DNA of 64,000 bases, taken from the NCBI RefSeq assembly GCF_016587355.1, contig NZ_BNJF01000001.1, positions 4,307,721 through 4,371,720 on the forward strand. Direction: 5' to 3'. The stretch is from Ktedonospora formicarum. GTDB lineage: Bacteria; Chloroflexota; Ktedonobacteria; Ktedonobacterales; Ktedonobacteraceae. Below the pieces are notes generated by a model. The model was given only the letters and a program-made list of their open reading frames with translations, did no database searches and had not been told where the DNA came from. The position numbers were made by a program, and so were the translations under genes. Positions 46,791 to 56,290 of this stretch are shown in pieces; within the stretch, counting starts at the first letter, position 1; the number at the start of each line of letters is the position of its first letter.

Positions 46791-46803
46791 AGGCCCTGAT
46801 AGG

Positions 46804-48135
46804 CTACTTATACAGTTTTGAGTCAATGTACTTGGGGATTTGATCCCAATCGCCCCCCTGAGGGACGAGGATTGATTGCCCGTCGCTGGAGGTTGAAGAG
46901 GTTAGAACATTGTCGAAGCTCAGGCCGATACGTGCGGTTTTGGGGCTGTTCAGGTCCATCTTCATAGTGAAGAGTCCCAGATCGGCAAGCGACATGTTCG
47001 TATAGACGGCCTTTTGCAGGGCATCCATGGCGTTGAAGAGATTGGGCCAGCTAGAGACCTGCTTGACCTTTGACAGCGTGTTCTTGATGACCAATTGCTG
47101 GCGAACGGAGCGAGCGAAGTCTGTGCCCTCAGCGGGATTATCAGTCACATAGCGCGCGCGTGAGTAGCGAATAGCAGTCTCGCCATCCATGTGACGCAGG
47201 CCTTTCTTGAAGCGAACCGTAATCCAACTGGCGTCTGTTTTGTCGTCGTCGTTTTTGGGGTAGTTGGCGGTAAACGAATTGGGGACATAGACATCGATGC
47301 CGCCAATCGCGTTAATCAGATCACGGAAGCCCTCAAAATCGATGAGCATCCAGTTTTTGACATCGAGGCCGGTAATACCCGCGAGCTTCTGGGCGGCGGC
47401 ATCACCACCGGCTGCCCGATCCTCACCGTTATTGGAGCCAACCTGGTAGACGGTATTGAGCTTTGCATAATTGCCTGAGTTCGAGGGGACCTGTACCCAT
47501 AGGTCGCGGGGAACGGAGACCATCGAGGTATGTTGATTATTAGGGGTCATGCTGATGACGACCATTGAGTCGGTCAGGTTGGAGCCTTCATGTGTGCCAC
47601 CACCATAGCCCATAACGAGAAGATTCACGCGGTCGCTGGTATTCATGTAGCCGGTCTTGGTCGAAAGAGAGTTTTTCTCGGTTGAGATATTGGAGCCAAA
47701 GGCCATAACGCGCTGGGTTGTGTAGGCTCCAAAACTCGCGAGAACACAGAGGAGCACACCGAATATCAGGCAGCCCGTAGCTCTCCCTGAAGGCTTGCGT
47801 TTGCGTGCCCCAGGTGTGGGTAATTTATCGCCGTCCTGACCGTAGGCGGGTGTATATGGTGGTATAGCGGATTGGTTCTGCACGCCAGGTGTCGCTGGAG
47901 CGTATCCCGGGGCGTTTTGGGGGTAGCGCGGTCCTCTATCGCGCGTGGGTTCGTAGGGGCGCGATTGAGGATATTGGTTTTGCTGCTGAGAAGGGCGAGG
48001 GGTATTAGGTGAATTAAAGCCACCCAGTACGAGCTTACCTTGTGATGGAGCCTGCCCTGGTCCCTGATTCCCCGGTCCTTCGGGGTATGGGCGGGCTGGT
48101 ATCGTCCGGTCATCGTAGTGATTATTATCTGGCAT
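46804..48135 (-). CDS. LytR-CpsA-Psr (LCP) family protein
   Basis: 443 residues. An N-terminal cytoplasmic tail of about 125 residues rich in Pro, Gln, Tyr and Asn, then one membrane helix (CLIFGVLLCVLASFGAYT), then an extracytoplasmic LCP domain: DRVNLLVMGYGGG, TDSMVVISM, SVPRDLWVQVP with the typical Arg-Asp, and GLRHMDGETAIRYSRARY. LCP proteins attach polymers such as teichoic acid or polysaccharide to peptidoglycan using undecaprenyl-phosphate donors. The tail composition is like that of the MurJ protein nearby. Confidence 0.9.
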   Translation of the reverse strand: MPDNNHYDDRTIPARPYPEGPGNQGPGQAPSQGKLVLGGFNSPNTPRPSQQQNQYPQSRPYEPTRDRGPRYPQNAPGYAPATPGVQNQSAIPPYTPAYGQDGDKLPTPGARKRKPSGRATGCLIFGVLLCVLASFGAYTTQRVMAFGSNISTEKNSLSTKTGYMNTSDRVNLLVMGYGGGTHEGSNLTDSMVVISMTPNNQHTSMVSVPRDLWVQVPSNSGNYAKLNTVYQVGSNNGEDRAAGGDAAAQKLAGITGLDVKNWMLIDFEGFRDLINAIGGIDVYVPNSFTANYPKNDDDKTDASWITVRFKKGLRHMDGETAIRYSRARYVTDNPAEGTDFARSVRQQLVIKNTLSKVKQVSSWPNLFNAMDALQKAVYTNMSLADLGLFTMKMDLNSPKTARIGLSFDNVLTSSTSSDGQSILVPQGGDWDQIPKYIDSKLYK

Positions 48136-48390
48136 GTTGTATAAACTCTCTTCTGATCAATGTATGGCAAGGATTAGTACGTTTTTAGGCAGTGTTCTGT
48201 AACAAATTTGAATGATATCTGTATAGAGTATCTAACTATTGGCAAAAAAGGAATACTCTCTCTATATGATAAACGCATTGGGGGGTGAGAAGTTGCAATC
48301 GGCCTTGTCAATCGAGACTTCTGTATACAAAAGATAGAGGAAAGTAGGAGTAGATGCCTTCACACCTATTCCTATTTTCCTCTAAAAAGC

Positions 48391-49134
48391 TTATGCTGTC
48401 AGTGTTTTGCCGTGGCGGGTGGCAACAATTTCGGCCATGATGGCGAGGGCGATCTCTTCGGGGGAAGATGCGCCAATATTCAAGCCGATGGGGCCATGGA
48501 TGCGTTGTACCTGTTCCTCGCTCAGACCTTCTTGCTTGAGGCGTTCGGCTCGCTCGGCTCCCGTTTTGCGACTACCAATGGCACCTACATAGCCAACCTT
48601 GTGAGCGAGAACTACCTTAAGGGTTGGCTCATCGAACTTGGGATCATGGGTTAGGACGGCGATGGCTGTAGAGGGATTGAGATCTAGTTTTTCAAGTGCC
48701 TCGTCGGGCCATTCCACGATCAGTTCGTCCGCGTGGGGGAAGCGTTCGGGCGTAGCGAAGGCCGCGCGTGCATCCACAACAATGACGCGATAGTTGAGCG
48801 TTTTGGCGAAGGTAGTGAGCGGTATGGCGATATGCCCTGCACCTACGATGATGAGTGTGGGTGGAGGGGCATAACCCTCGATAAAAACCTCATAGTCGCC
48901 CTGGGGTAATGTCAGCGTATGGGTGGCGCTGATTCCGGACCAGGTGGCTTGCTCAGCGAGCGGTACGACCTGCTGATTGAGACTTTCGGAGCCAAGGTTT
49001 CCTTGTGGGGCTTGACCTGGGAGTAGTAAGAGCTTGGCTCCGATGTTATTCGGCCCCTGGACAACTGTTGCCAGGGCCGCGCCTCGCTGCTTCTCAAGCG
49101 CGCCCCTTAAAGCCTCATAGAGTCCACTCATCAT
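48391..49134 (-). CDS. XdhC family maturation protein (Rossmann-containing)
   Basis: 247 residues. The C-terminal 150 residues form the XdhC Rossmann domain: PTLIIVGAGHIAIPLTTFAKTLNYRVIVVDAR, AVLTHDPKFDEPTLK, GYVGAIGSRKTGAER and GLNIGASSPEEIALAIMAEI. The first 80 residues are a degenerate XdhC_CoxI part. XdhC binds molybdenum cofactor and helps insert sulphurated MoCo into xanthine dehydrogenase/CO dehydrogenase-type enzymes; the coxSLM genes 10 kb away are the obvious clients. Last gene of a five-gene minus-strand run. Confidence 0.9.
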   Translation of the reverse strand: MMSGLYEALRGALEKQRGAALATVVQGPNNIGAKLLLLPGQAPQGNLGSESLNQQVVPLAEQATWSGISATHTLTLPQGDYEVFIEGYAPPPTLIIVGAGHIAIPLTTFAKTLNYRVIVVDARAAFATPERFPHADELIVEWPDEALEKLDLNPSTAIAVLTHDPKFDEPTLKVVLAHKVGYVGAIGSRKTGAERAERLKQEGLSEEQVQRIHGPIGLNIGASSPEEIALAIMAEIVATRHGKTLTA

Positions 49135-49191
49135 CTCTCTCCTTCACGCGTTCTAGATAATAGGTGAGCATACAGTTGGCCCTGGCTCATG

Positions 49192-49509
49192 CTACCAGTC
49201 GAGGCGCTCAACGAAGACACGAATGGTACCCCCGCATGACAGGCCGATCTTTTCTAGATTTTCGGCCTCGCTGATACCAAACTCTAGCAACTGTGGCTGC
49301 CCATTTTTGATGACCTCATGCGCGGTGTGAATGACGGCTGGTTCGACACATCCTCCACTGACAGAGCCCGCAATCTCGCCCTTTTCGCTAACCGCCAGTT
49401 TGGCACCGGGTAGGCGAGGGGCAGAACCAATCATGCTGATAACGGTCGCAACGGCGATCTGCTCACCACGGGCTCGCCATTTCTCAATATCGGGTAAAAC
49501 GTCGTGCAT
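49192..49509 (-). CDS. XdhC/CoxI N-terminal domain protein
   Basis: 105 residues corresponding to the isolated XdhC_CoxI domain: VATVISMIGSAPRLPGAKLAV, GSVSGGCVE and GLSCGGTIRVFVE with the two conserved cysteines. With the following XdhC gene it makes up the two halves of the usual maturation protein. Spacing to the next gene is 57 bp and to the upstream CoxE-like gene 25 bp, so one operon is likely. Confidence 0.88.
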   Translation of the reverse strand: MHDVLPDIEKWRARGEQIAVATVISMIGSAPRLPGAKLAVSEKGEIAGSVSGGCVEPAVIHTAHEVIKNGQPQLLEFGISEAENLEKIGLSCGGTIRVFVERLDW

Positions 49510-49534
49510 ATCGCAGGACTCCTTTCGAGTTTAA

Positions 49535-50884
49535 TTAAGGTTTACGGTTGGTCCAGGCTTCAACGGCTTTACGCCGGTTATAGGCATCACGCTGGGGACG
49601 GCTGTCGTCAATGTTGGTGAGGATGTTTCCCAGGTCGATCAGGCTATCAAGATTATGGGCTGGCAGGAAGCTATCGATATAGGGCAAAGCAGCCTTCATG
49701 CCGATAGTCAGTGGGCGGTAATCTGGCGAACCGAGCAGAGGATTAAGCCAGATCAGGCGGTGGCAGCTATGCTGAAGGCGGTCCATCTCAGCTTTTAGCG
49801 TATCTGCTTCGCCCCTGTCCCAGCCATCGCTGATGATGAGCACAACTGCGCCGCGTCCAAGGACGCGTTTGGCCCAATGGTGGTTAAAGTAGTGAAGAGC
49901 GTCGCCAATGCGTGTGCCGCCGGACCAGTCCTGTACACTTTTGGAGACATCACGTACCGCCTCATCGACATCGCGGCGTTTGAGTTGCCGGGTCACGCGC
50001 GTAAGGCGCGTGCCAAAGACAAAGGCTTCGACGTTCATCAAACCATTCGAGATGGTATGAATGAAGTGGAGCAGGAGTCGTGAGTAGAGGCTCATTGAGC
50101 CGCTGATATCACAGATAATAACCAGAGGGCGTGGTTTAAGCTTGATCTCACGCCAGGTCAGCTCAATCATCTCCGAGCCATATTTGAGATTGCGGCGTAC
50201 AATACGGCGCATATCGGGATAGGAACCCCGCTGTGTGGGAGCCTTACGGCGTGTGGGGCGCATACCAAGATTCCAGCGCATCTCCGCCATCAAGCGTTTC
50301 GCCTCCTGTACCTCTTCCCAGGAATAATTTTCAAAATCCTTCTGGCGCAGGCGCTCGATGGCGCTATATGCGCCACTTTGTGGGTCGCCGAGATCATTGT
50401 CATCTTCGTCCCGGTCGCGTGCGGTGGTGTTGGGTTTGCGTTCTGACTGGCGTGTATCGCGGTGAATATCCTTACGCTGTTCTTTCGCGTTCATGTGTTC
50501 GGCGAGGCGCTTGCGCTCAGAAGGTGGAAGGCGAAGTTCGCGCTGCTTGTTTTTGACCTGTCCTCCCGGTTTCTTTTGCTGATTGGGATTGTCGCGCACA
50601 AACCAGAAATACTGGTACATCTGGTCGAAGAGCGCTTCCTGTTCGTGGCGTGTGAGCAGGCTACACTTAAGCGCATAGTAGAAATCGTCCTGCTTCGTGA
50701 TATCGATCATACTCAGCGTTTCCGCGAGGTCGATCATCTGGCGAGGACCAACGTTGATGCCAGCTTCCCAGAGCAAGCGCCCGAATTCGGTTAGACGGTA
50801 GAGAAGCCTTTCGCCTCGCTCAATATCGATTGGGCGCAAAGGTATTCCCTGGCGTTTGTTATTTGGCTGAGAAGGGCTCTGCAT
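49535..50884 (-). CDS. coxE: VWA-domain CoxE-like protein
   Basis: 449 residues. The C-terminal 220 residues are a von Willebrand A domain with the MIDAS motif DISGSMS (in VIICDISGSMSLYSR), followed by DWSGGTRIGDAL and IISDGWDRGE. The N-terminal half is charged and helical (RPIDIERGERLLYRL...). CoxE works with the MoxR-type CoxD ATPase in maturation of CO-dehydrogenase-like enzymes. Start placed at 50884 with AGGAG upstream; the reading frame extends 116 codons further but that part overlaps the GNAT gene and looks non-coding. Confidence 0.88.
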   Translation of the reverse strand: MQSPSQPNNKRQGIPLRPIDIERGERLLYRLTEFGRLLWEAGINVGPRQMIDLAETLSMIDITKQDDFYYALKCSLLTRHEQEALFDQMYQYFWFVRDNPNQQKKPGGQVKNKQRELRLPPSERKRLAEHMNAKEQRKDIHRDTRQSERKPNTTARDRDEDDNDLGDPQSGAYSAIERLRQKDFENYSWEEVQEAKRLMAEMRWNLGMRPTRRKAPTQRGSYPDMRRIVRRNLKYGSEMIELTWREIKLKPRPLVIICDISGSMSLYSRLLLHFIHTISNGLMNVEAFVFGTRLTRVTRQLKRRDVDEAVRDVSKSVQDWSGGTRIGDALHYFNHHWAKRVLGRGAVVLIISDGWDRGEADTLKAEMDRLQHSCHRLIWLNPLLGSPDYRPLTIGMKAALPYIDSFLPAHNLDSLIDLGNILTNIDDSRPQRDAYNRRKAVEAWTNRKP

Positions 50885-50912
50885 GCTGTAAACGCTCCTG
50901 TTGTGTGCCTGA

Positions 50913-51440
50913 TTAAAGAATCTTGTAGAAAAAGACCGTGCTATCGAGCCTGCCTTCCGCGTTGCGTGCGTAGGCAGGAATGATGCCTGCTTCCTGATAG
51001 CCGAGACGTCGGTATAGGCGTTCGGCATTGTCGCTCTGGCGTGTATCGAGCACAAGCAGCATGCGCCCATGCGTGCGCGCGACCTGCTCGACTGTTTGCA
51101 TAAGCGCCTGACCGATGCCTCGCCGTCGCTGGCTTTGTAAAACGAAAAGCTTCTGCACTTCGGCCCGATGCGAGGCGTTTGGTTTGCTGGCGAGTGAGAG
51201 CTGAACTGAGCCTGTGACGTGACCGGCGTCATGTGCTACTAAGAGTATACATGCCTTCTGTGCGACCTTCTGGAGGACATCGAGCCAGTACTGGTGCGCC
51301 TCCTGCTCACTTAGAGGAGGTAGGAAGCCAACCGAAGCTCCACTATTGACTGAATCTTGTAGCAGGTTGATGAGTTCGGGAAGTAAAGCTTCCCCTTCCT
51401 GTGAATCAACTAAACCAATCATGGAGGCTGGTGGCGACAT
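50913..51440 (-). CDS. GNAT family N-acetyltransferase
   Basis: 175 residues. The acetyl-CoA site is seen as VQKLFVLQSQRRRGIGQALMQ (R/Q-x-x-G-x-G/A), then LLVLDTRQSDNAERLYRRLGYQEAG. It transfers an acetyl group to an unknown amine. It sits inside the cox accessory operon between the MoxR ATPase and the VWA gene, which is not its usual place. Start at 51440 chosen because GTGAGG precedes it. Confidence 0.85.
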   Translation of the reverse strand: MSPPASMIGLVDSQEGEALLPELINLLQDSVNSGASVGFLPPLSEQEAHQYWLDVLQKVAQKACILLVAHDAGHVTGSVQLSLASKPNASHRAEVQKLFVLQSQRRRGIGQALMQTVEQVARTHGRMLLVLDTRQSDNAERLYRRLGYQEAGIIPAYARNAEGRLDSTVFFYKIL

Positions 51441-51486
51441 GCTTACCTCACTTGCTGATACAGGATCTTCTGATGTAGAGAACACC

Positions 51487-52422
51487 TTATGAGCCTATAA
51501 TCTTCCGAATGAGCTTGCTTAGTTCACCACCACCAACTTTGAGCACATCGTCCTGATATTTCAGGAGTGCTCCCAGCGTATCGCGAACTGTGCCTTCTAC
51601 AAGTTCGAGCTGATTGAGTGCGAGCAGAGAACTAAGCCAGTCAAGCGTCTCAGCGATGCCTGGAGCTTTGTAAAGGTCCATACTGCGAATCTCGCCGACG
51701 AAGGCGCAGACCTGGTGCGCGAGTTGTTCTGGTGCTTCAGGCATGCGCGCCCGCACGATAGAGTACTCTTTCTCTAGCGTGGGGTAGTCGATCCAGTAGT
51801 AGAGACAGCGACGGCGTAACGCGTCGTGAATCTCGCGTGTACGGTTAGATGTAATGATGACAAAGGGTGGTTGCTGGGCGCTGATGGTGCCGATCTCTGG
51901 GATGGTAATTTGGAAATCGGAGAGTAGTTCTAGCAGATATGCCTCAAACTCTTCGTCGCTTCGGTCAAGCTCATCAATTAGCAGCACGGGTGGTTTGGCG
52001 TTCGAGGGACTGATCGCCTGGAGCAGTGGGCGCTGAATCAAGAAATCAGGACCAAAGATCTCTCTTAGCTCATCCTGGTTCCCGCGCGAGCCAGCTTCCA
52101 TCAGGCGAATGTGTAGCATCTGCCGAGTATAGTTCCACTCATAGACGGCAGTGCTGACATCAATACCCTCATAGCATTGCAGGCGAATCAGGCGAGTATC
52201 GAGAAGGGACGCGAGCACCTTGGCGATCTCGGTTTTGCCAACACCGGGCTCCCCCTCAAGTAATAGCGGCTTACGGCGCTTGAGTGCCAGGAAGATCGCG
52301 GTGGCAAGACTGCGGTCAGCGATATAGTGTTGGGCGAACATAGCCCGTTGGACATCTTCGATAGTCGCAATACTCAAGGCTTGTGTATTGCTGAGATCAC
52401 TCAGAAATTGTTCTTGCTCCAA
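51487..52422 (-). CDS. coxD: MoxR-type AAA+ ATPase (CoxD-like)
   Basis: 311 residues. Walker A GEPGVGKTE, Walker B LLIDELDRSDEEFEA, sensor 1 VIITSNRTRE and the arginine-finger region LRRRCLYYWIDYP are present. MoxR ATPases act as chaperones with VWA proteins; the VWA gene two positions downstream is the partner, giving the CoxD-CoxE pair for maturation of molybdenum hydroxylases. First gene of the operon. Confidence 0.9.
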   Translation of the reverse strand: MEQEQFLSDLSNTQALSIATIEDVQRAMFAQHYIADRSLATAIFLALKRRKPLLLEGEPGVGKTEIAKVLASLLDTRLIRLQCYEGIDVSTAVYEWNYTRQMLHIRLMEAGSRGNQDELREIFGPDFLIQRPLLQAISPSNAKPPVLLIDELDRSDEEFEAYLLELLSDFQITIPEIGTISAQQPPFVIITSNRTREIHDALRRRCLYYWIDYPTLEKEYSIVRARMPEAPEQLAHQVCAFVGEIRSMDLYKAPGIAETLDWLSSLLALNQLELVEGTVRDTLGALLKYQDDVLKVGGGELSKLIRKIIGS

Positions 52423-52486
52423 CGACGGCCTCCAATGGAAACTAGAGTGGGTTCATGTGCGGTTGTAGTGATAACTGTATTCTAAG

Positions 52487-52557
52487 CTATGCGCGAGGTA
52501 GTACGCAAGAATGCTGATCGCTCTGATCAGCATTCTTGCGTACTACCTCGCGCATAG
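52487..52557. repeat. 33-bp perfect-stem hairpin
   Basis: Arms 52487-52519 and 52525-52557 pair without a mismatch around a 5-base loop: the longest hairpin in the window. It lies between the SnoaL stop codon and the MoxR gene, and may end the SnoaL transcript. Confidence 0.9.
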
Positions 52558-52572
52558 TTTGCCTCCATTCCG

Positions 52573-52983
52573 CTAGGCAGAAGGAGCATAGCCAAGTTGT
52601 TGTAGTATCCCAAGTTGGTCTGTGCTTCCCCAACGTTCTATAAGTTTGCCGTCTTCAAATCTCCCGATTTGGACACCACGTATGCGCACACCCTTTCCAG
52701 TTGGCGCGAAACCCATAAATGTTCCTTGCTGGGTACCAGTCATCGTATACGCGATGGCGATATTGTCCTCATCGGACACCATTTGCTCGATGTTGACCTG
52801 CAAGTCGGGAAAGGCGCTATGTAACTCGGTAAAAAATTGCTGGAAGCCCTCGGGGCCAAGTGCCTGTCCAGGGGCAGGATCATGGTCAATGGCTTTCGGG
52901 GCAACTAATTCCTTGAAAAGATGAAAGTTGCCACTGTTGATTACCTCTCTAAGGCGCTCTTGGGCCTTGATGTTTGTCGTCAT
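52573..52983 (-). CDS. SnoaL-like ester cyclase family protein
   Basis: 136 residues of the NTF2-like SnoaL fold: FKELVAPKAIDHDPAPG, GPEGFQQFFTELHSAFPDL, AYTMTGTQQGTFMG and GVQIGRFEDGKLIERWGSTDQLG. Members cyclise polyketide esters, but most are uncharacterised. Start at 52983 (MTTNIKAQ) fits AAGGA upstream; ATG 52992 is an alternative. The methyltransferase gene ends at 53180 on the same strand just upstream. Confidence 0.82.
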   Translation of the reverse strand: MTTNIKAQERLREVINSGNFHLFKELVAPKAIDHDPAPGQALGPEGFQQFFTELHSAFPDLQVNIEQMVSDEDNIAIAYTMTGTQQGTFMGFAPTGKGVRIRGVQIGRFEDGKLIERWGSTDQLGILQQLGYAPSA

Positions 52984-53179
52984 CTTGCTCATATCCTTCT
53001 GCGTAAACCTCCCTGGCATGCGATAAAAACTACAATGAAACGTATCTATGGTAATGATAGAGTGTGGTCTAAACGCCACCATAGCCTGCGTTGTGCGTTT
53101 GCCAGAGCGTGAAACTGGAAGTATCGTAATCCCTTCAAGATGTACTTGCTGGCAGAAAACCTTGTGGATCAGCAATGCT

Positions 53180-53776
53180 TCACTTGTGTCCTAATGCGCA
53201 TAGGATATTTGCAGCTTTGTGGGGCTTGATCTGGAGATTAACATCAGAGAAGCCAGTCTGGGTCAGATCAAAAACCAGCTGATCGCTGATGGCTTTGAAA
53301 TCAAGTTCTGATTTGATGTGTCGCGGCTGAAAGGTGAGGGCGAGTATTCCTTCTGGTCGTAGGACACGCCATAGTTCAAGGATAGCCGCTTTGCGATCAG
53401 CCCAGATCTGAACGGAATTGATAGCGAAGGCTACATGGAAGGTATTTTCGGGGAAAGGAAGCTTCTCGGCGTAGCCCTGGTGAAGCTGTGCGCGCCCGGA
53501 AAGTAGCGCGGTGGCATTGCGCCTCTTCGCGAGGCGTAGCATCTGTGTTGAGGCGTCAATACCTACTACCTGGTCAGCTTGAGTACGATGTGTAAGCATA
53601 TGGATGGCCTCGCCCGCGCCAAAGCCAACTTCAAGCACGCTCTCCCCGGACCGAATGGGGAGCAGCGAAAAGGTCCATTCATAGAGCGGTCGATTGCTCC
53701 GTGCCATGATCTGTCCACCCAGGCGTCCCAGGATGCCACGTGGATGCGCAAAGAGATTGTCATTGATCATCTGCAA
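53180..53776 (-). CDS. Class I SAM-dependent methyltransferase
   Basis: 198 residues. Motif I VLEVGFGAGEAIHML, the acidic VGIDAS loop, and LPFPENTFHVAFAINSVQIW. It transfers a methyl group from S-adenosylmethionine to an unknown substrate. Lies upstream of the SnoaL gene on the same strand and is likely co-transcribed with it. The gap 53777-54023 before the IS shows no gene. Confidence 0.85.
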   Translation of the reverse strand: MQMINDNLFAHPRGILGRLGGQIMARSNRPLYEWTFSLLPIRSGESVLEVGFGAGEAIHMLTHRTQADQVVGIDASTQMLRLAKRRNATALLSGRAQLHQGYAEKLPFPENTFHVAFAINSVQIWADRKAAILELWRVLRPEGILALTFQPRHIKSELDFKAISDQLVFDLTQTGFSDVNLQIKPHKAANILCALGHK

Positions 53777-54023
53777 TAAACCTCTTCACATGGAGATTCT
53801 CTTTAAAGAGATATTCTTTTTCCCTATGCTATTTGCGGTTGAAATGAGAGGTGATGGAATGTGGAGTAGGAACGAGTATACAAAGTAGATGTATAGGGAA
53901 TAGTGTGGGTGAAGATGTAAGAGTTTGAGGTAGGTTGCAAATGAATATGTGTGTTGGCTTTGTGGCTTACTGATATAAAAGTATACCAGAAAATAGAAGA
54001 ATTTTCAAGGGGACGCAAATGCT

Positions 54024-55666
54024 AGGGTGTGATTCACATTTTTGCAAATCGGTTTGGAAGCGCCTTGCGAGAAAAGGTCATGCGTCCCCAGCGCTTTTGG
54101 CCTTCGGTTCTCCCTTTGTGGGGAGTCTGTTGCGCCTTCGCCTTTCCACGCGCCGACAGCAGCAAGATCTCGATAAGCTGTTCCTCCAGCACCTGTTCCA
54201 GTTGTGCTCGTCGCCGCTGGCTGCGCTGCACTCGTCGGGCATGATGCTCTTCTCTTTGTCGCTGATGTTGCTGGTCCCAGACTTCTTCCCAGCGGTGATT
54301 ACACAGGGCATCGCGTAAAGCTAGCAGAGGATTCACGTTGGCGGGCTCCCAATGCATGCCTGCTCGTTTGAGCCGCGCCTGCATGACTCGCTTGTTGGCG
54401 CTTTCCACCATGCCTGAGCCAATGGGCCAGCCTTGGGTTTGGAACTCTTGATACTGCATCTGAGGAAGGCGCTTGCCAAAATAACGCACCGCATCGCTGA
54501 CCGCAGGCAAGGGGCGGTGTTCTTGCCACCACGCCATATGCTTCATGATGCGCTCTGGCCCATGATGTTTGAGCTCATGAAGCATGGCTCTTAGCCAGCC
54601 TTTGGGCACATGCTGACCTGCCAATTCCCCTTGTTCGGCGATCCGACCCAGATACTCGGCTGCATGGGCAAAATCTAAAATCCGCACGGCATCGAAGCGA
54701 TGCCCATCCACAAAGCCTTGAAGCCATTCGGCTCCATCTTGCACCGCACAGACCGCTGCGGCTCTCTCAATGCCTCGCCGTGTGATCTCCACTGATGCCA
54801 GGTCGGCAAAGGTGGTTGCATCTGCCAGCCGCGAAAAGCAGGAGTGGTTGATGGTTCGTTTGTCCGTCGCATCTTGATGGCGTGTGTGTGCAGGGAGGAC
54901 CTCTGCAATGACCACCGTTTTGACTTCTGCCCAACATCCTCCTCGTAGGGGAACCATGGCTCCATCTCCACTCATTGCCAGACGGCAAGCCACAGGCTCT
55001 GTGCCTTCCCCGACCAGGGCGCAGGCCGCGCTGGCTTGCTCGGTTTGCATGACCAGGACTCTGGCTCCTGCTTGTAAGGTCTGCCGACGCACCAGCGAGT
55101 CGCTGACCTGGATCCCCAACAAGGCATGCAGTTCACTGGCCGCTTCCTCAAAAGGAAGACGGGCTCCCAACCGAACCAGGCTTTGATGGGCATGGGGCAT
55201 CAAACCTGTTTGAGGCAAGTCCAAGAGCTCATCGAGGGGGAAAAAAGCTGTACCCACAATGAGGGCAGCTCTGATACTCACGAATCAGGGTGACTTCTTG
55301 TCCTCCTTGCGTTTGCAGTCGGCGCTCTCGCTTGCCACGCACTTGCATCCGTTTCCCACACTCTGGACAGGCCACCGGCTTACTCCGACCGGTTCCTTGG
55401 TCTGCTTGGTTGGCTTGAGCGAGATCCTCGATCATTCTCGCTCGTAGCTCGTTCATCTGTTGGTCAACCGCCTCCTCGATGTCGGCTAAGGTCGCTTGGG
55501 GATGGGCAAGCCGCCACTCTTGCATACTCTTGGCTACCTGCTGGCTTCTTTGCTCCCATTGCTGATCGTCCTCTTGCTGCTTCATACCCTCTCCTCTCTT
55601 TTCTCTCGCTTGTCTCCTCCTCAGTGTACCATCTTTGTCTTTTTGCAAAAATCTGAATTACACCCC
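54024..55666 (-). mobile_element. ISKra4-like insertion sequence with 8-bp target duplication
   Basis: The ends are 22-bp imperfect inverted repeats (GGGTGTGATTCACATTTTTG on the left, GGGTGTAATTCAGATTTTTG on the right read inward, two mismatches). The flanks carry a direct repeat AAATGCTA (54017-54024 and 55667-55674), so the insertion is recent enough to keep its target duplication. The transposase fills the element. Length about 1.64 kb. The exact end could shift by one base because one A is shared. Confidence 0.85.
54034..55585 (-). CDS. ISKra4-like DDE transposase in two frames
   Basis: The first frame (start 55585 after GGAGAGGGT; stop at 55229) has a helical N-terminus and a CPECGKRM...CPHCGYS zinc ribbon. 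The second frame (open to 54034) has the catalytic core: MSGDGAMVP (D), RILDFAHAAEYLG (D) and GSGMVESANKRVMQ (E), followed by HWEPAN. The frames overlap at a T6C5 tract (55236-55246 on the plus strand); joining needs +1, one base less, which would give YSFFPLDELLDLP. It may be programmed frameshifting, known in several IS families, or an inactivating indel. Confidence 0.85.
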
Positions 55667-55788
55667 AAATGCTATTTTGCCTGCTCGCTTGGAAATGGCT
55701 GTATCGTGTTCAGTGTGCGAAATACTTTTGAGAGAAGGGATGCCGCCAGGAGGATGCACCAATCTTCGCTGGCGGCGTTCGCTAGTTA

Positions 55789-56013
55789 TTACCAGCCTCG
55801 GTATTGCCGATGACGGCGGGGGCCGTAGAAGCCACCACCCATAAAGGGGCGGCGATTAAGCCAGGGTCGCCAGAAGATGCCTCGCCGAAAGGGGCGAAAG
55901 TAGCCTGGATACATTCGCCTGCGCATTGGTAGCATGAAAAAGCCAAATGCGAGGCGGAGCAATACCATCAAAAAGACCAATCCGAAAAGTAGTAGCACCA
56001 TGAGTGTAAGCAT
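55789..56013 (-). CDS. Small membrane protein with Arg/Gly-rich tail
   Basis: 74 residues: one hydrophobic helix (LTLMVLLLFGLVFLMVLL) followed by a basic tail rich in Arg, Phe, Gly and Tyr (RRRMYPGYFRPFRRG...). No family recognised. AAAGGGAT six bases before the ATG supports it. Confidence 0.6.
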   Translation of the reverse strand: MLTLMVLLLFGLVFLMVLLRLAFGFFMLPMRRRMYPGYFRPFRRGIFWRPWLNRRPFMGGGFYGPRRHRQYRGW

Positions 56014-56213
56014 GTTCTTATCCCTTTGGAGTATGAACTTTCTGGTAAGATTTTCCTTCTCGTATCGTAATACGTTGTTCTTCTCTCTTAGTTAGAGATA
56101 CGCGTGAAACTGCTGGTTGTCAAATAGATTGGCCTGAGAAACGGTAACAATGTGCGGAAAGAGAGTGTCATGCTGGTGTATTGAGATAGCAGGATTGTAG
56201 TGATGCCTGGAGA

Positions 56214-56257
56214 AAAGCAAGTAGGCATACACGCTCACCGCGTGTGCCTACTTGCTT
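56214..56257. terminator. Terminator of the M29 aminopeptidase gene
   Basis: Stem of AAAGCAAGTAGGCA...CACGC with GCGTG...TGCCTACTTGCTTT, with a two-base bulge. It lies 34 bases after the stop codon. Confidence 0.65.
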
Positions 56258-56290
56258 TGTTGGAAAATGCTTTATGGCTGCTTGTATTGT

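Noticed and set aside
49535..51232. 565-codon version of the VWA gene
   Set aside because: The first 116 codons overlap the GNAT gene on the same strand in another frame; GNAT has clear family motifs and the VWA ATG at 50884 has its own ribosome site.
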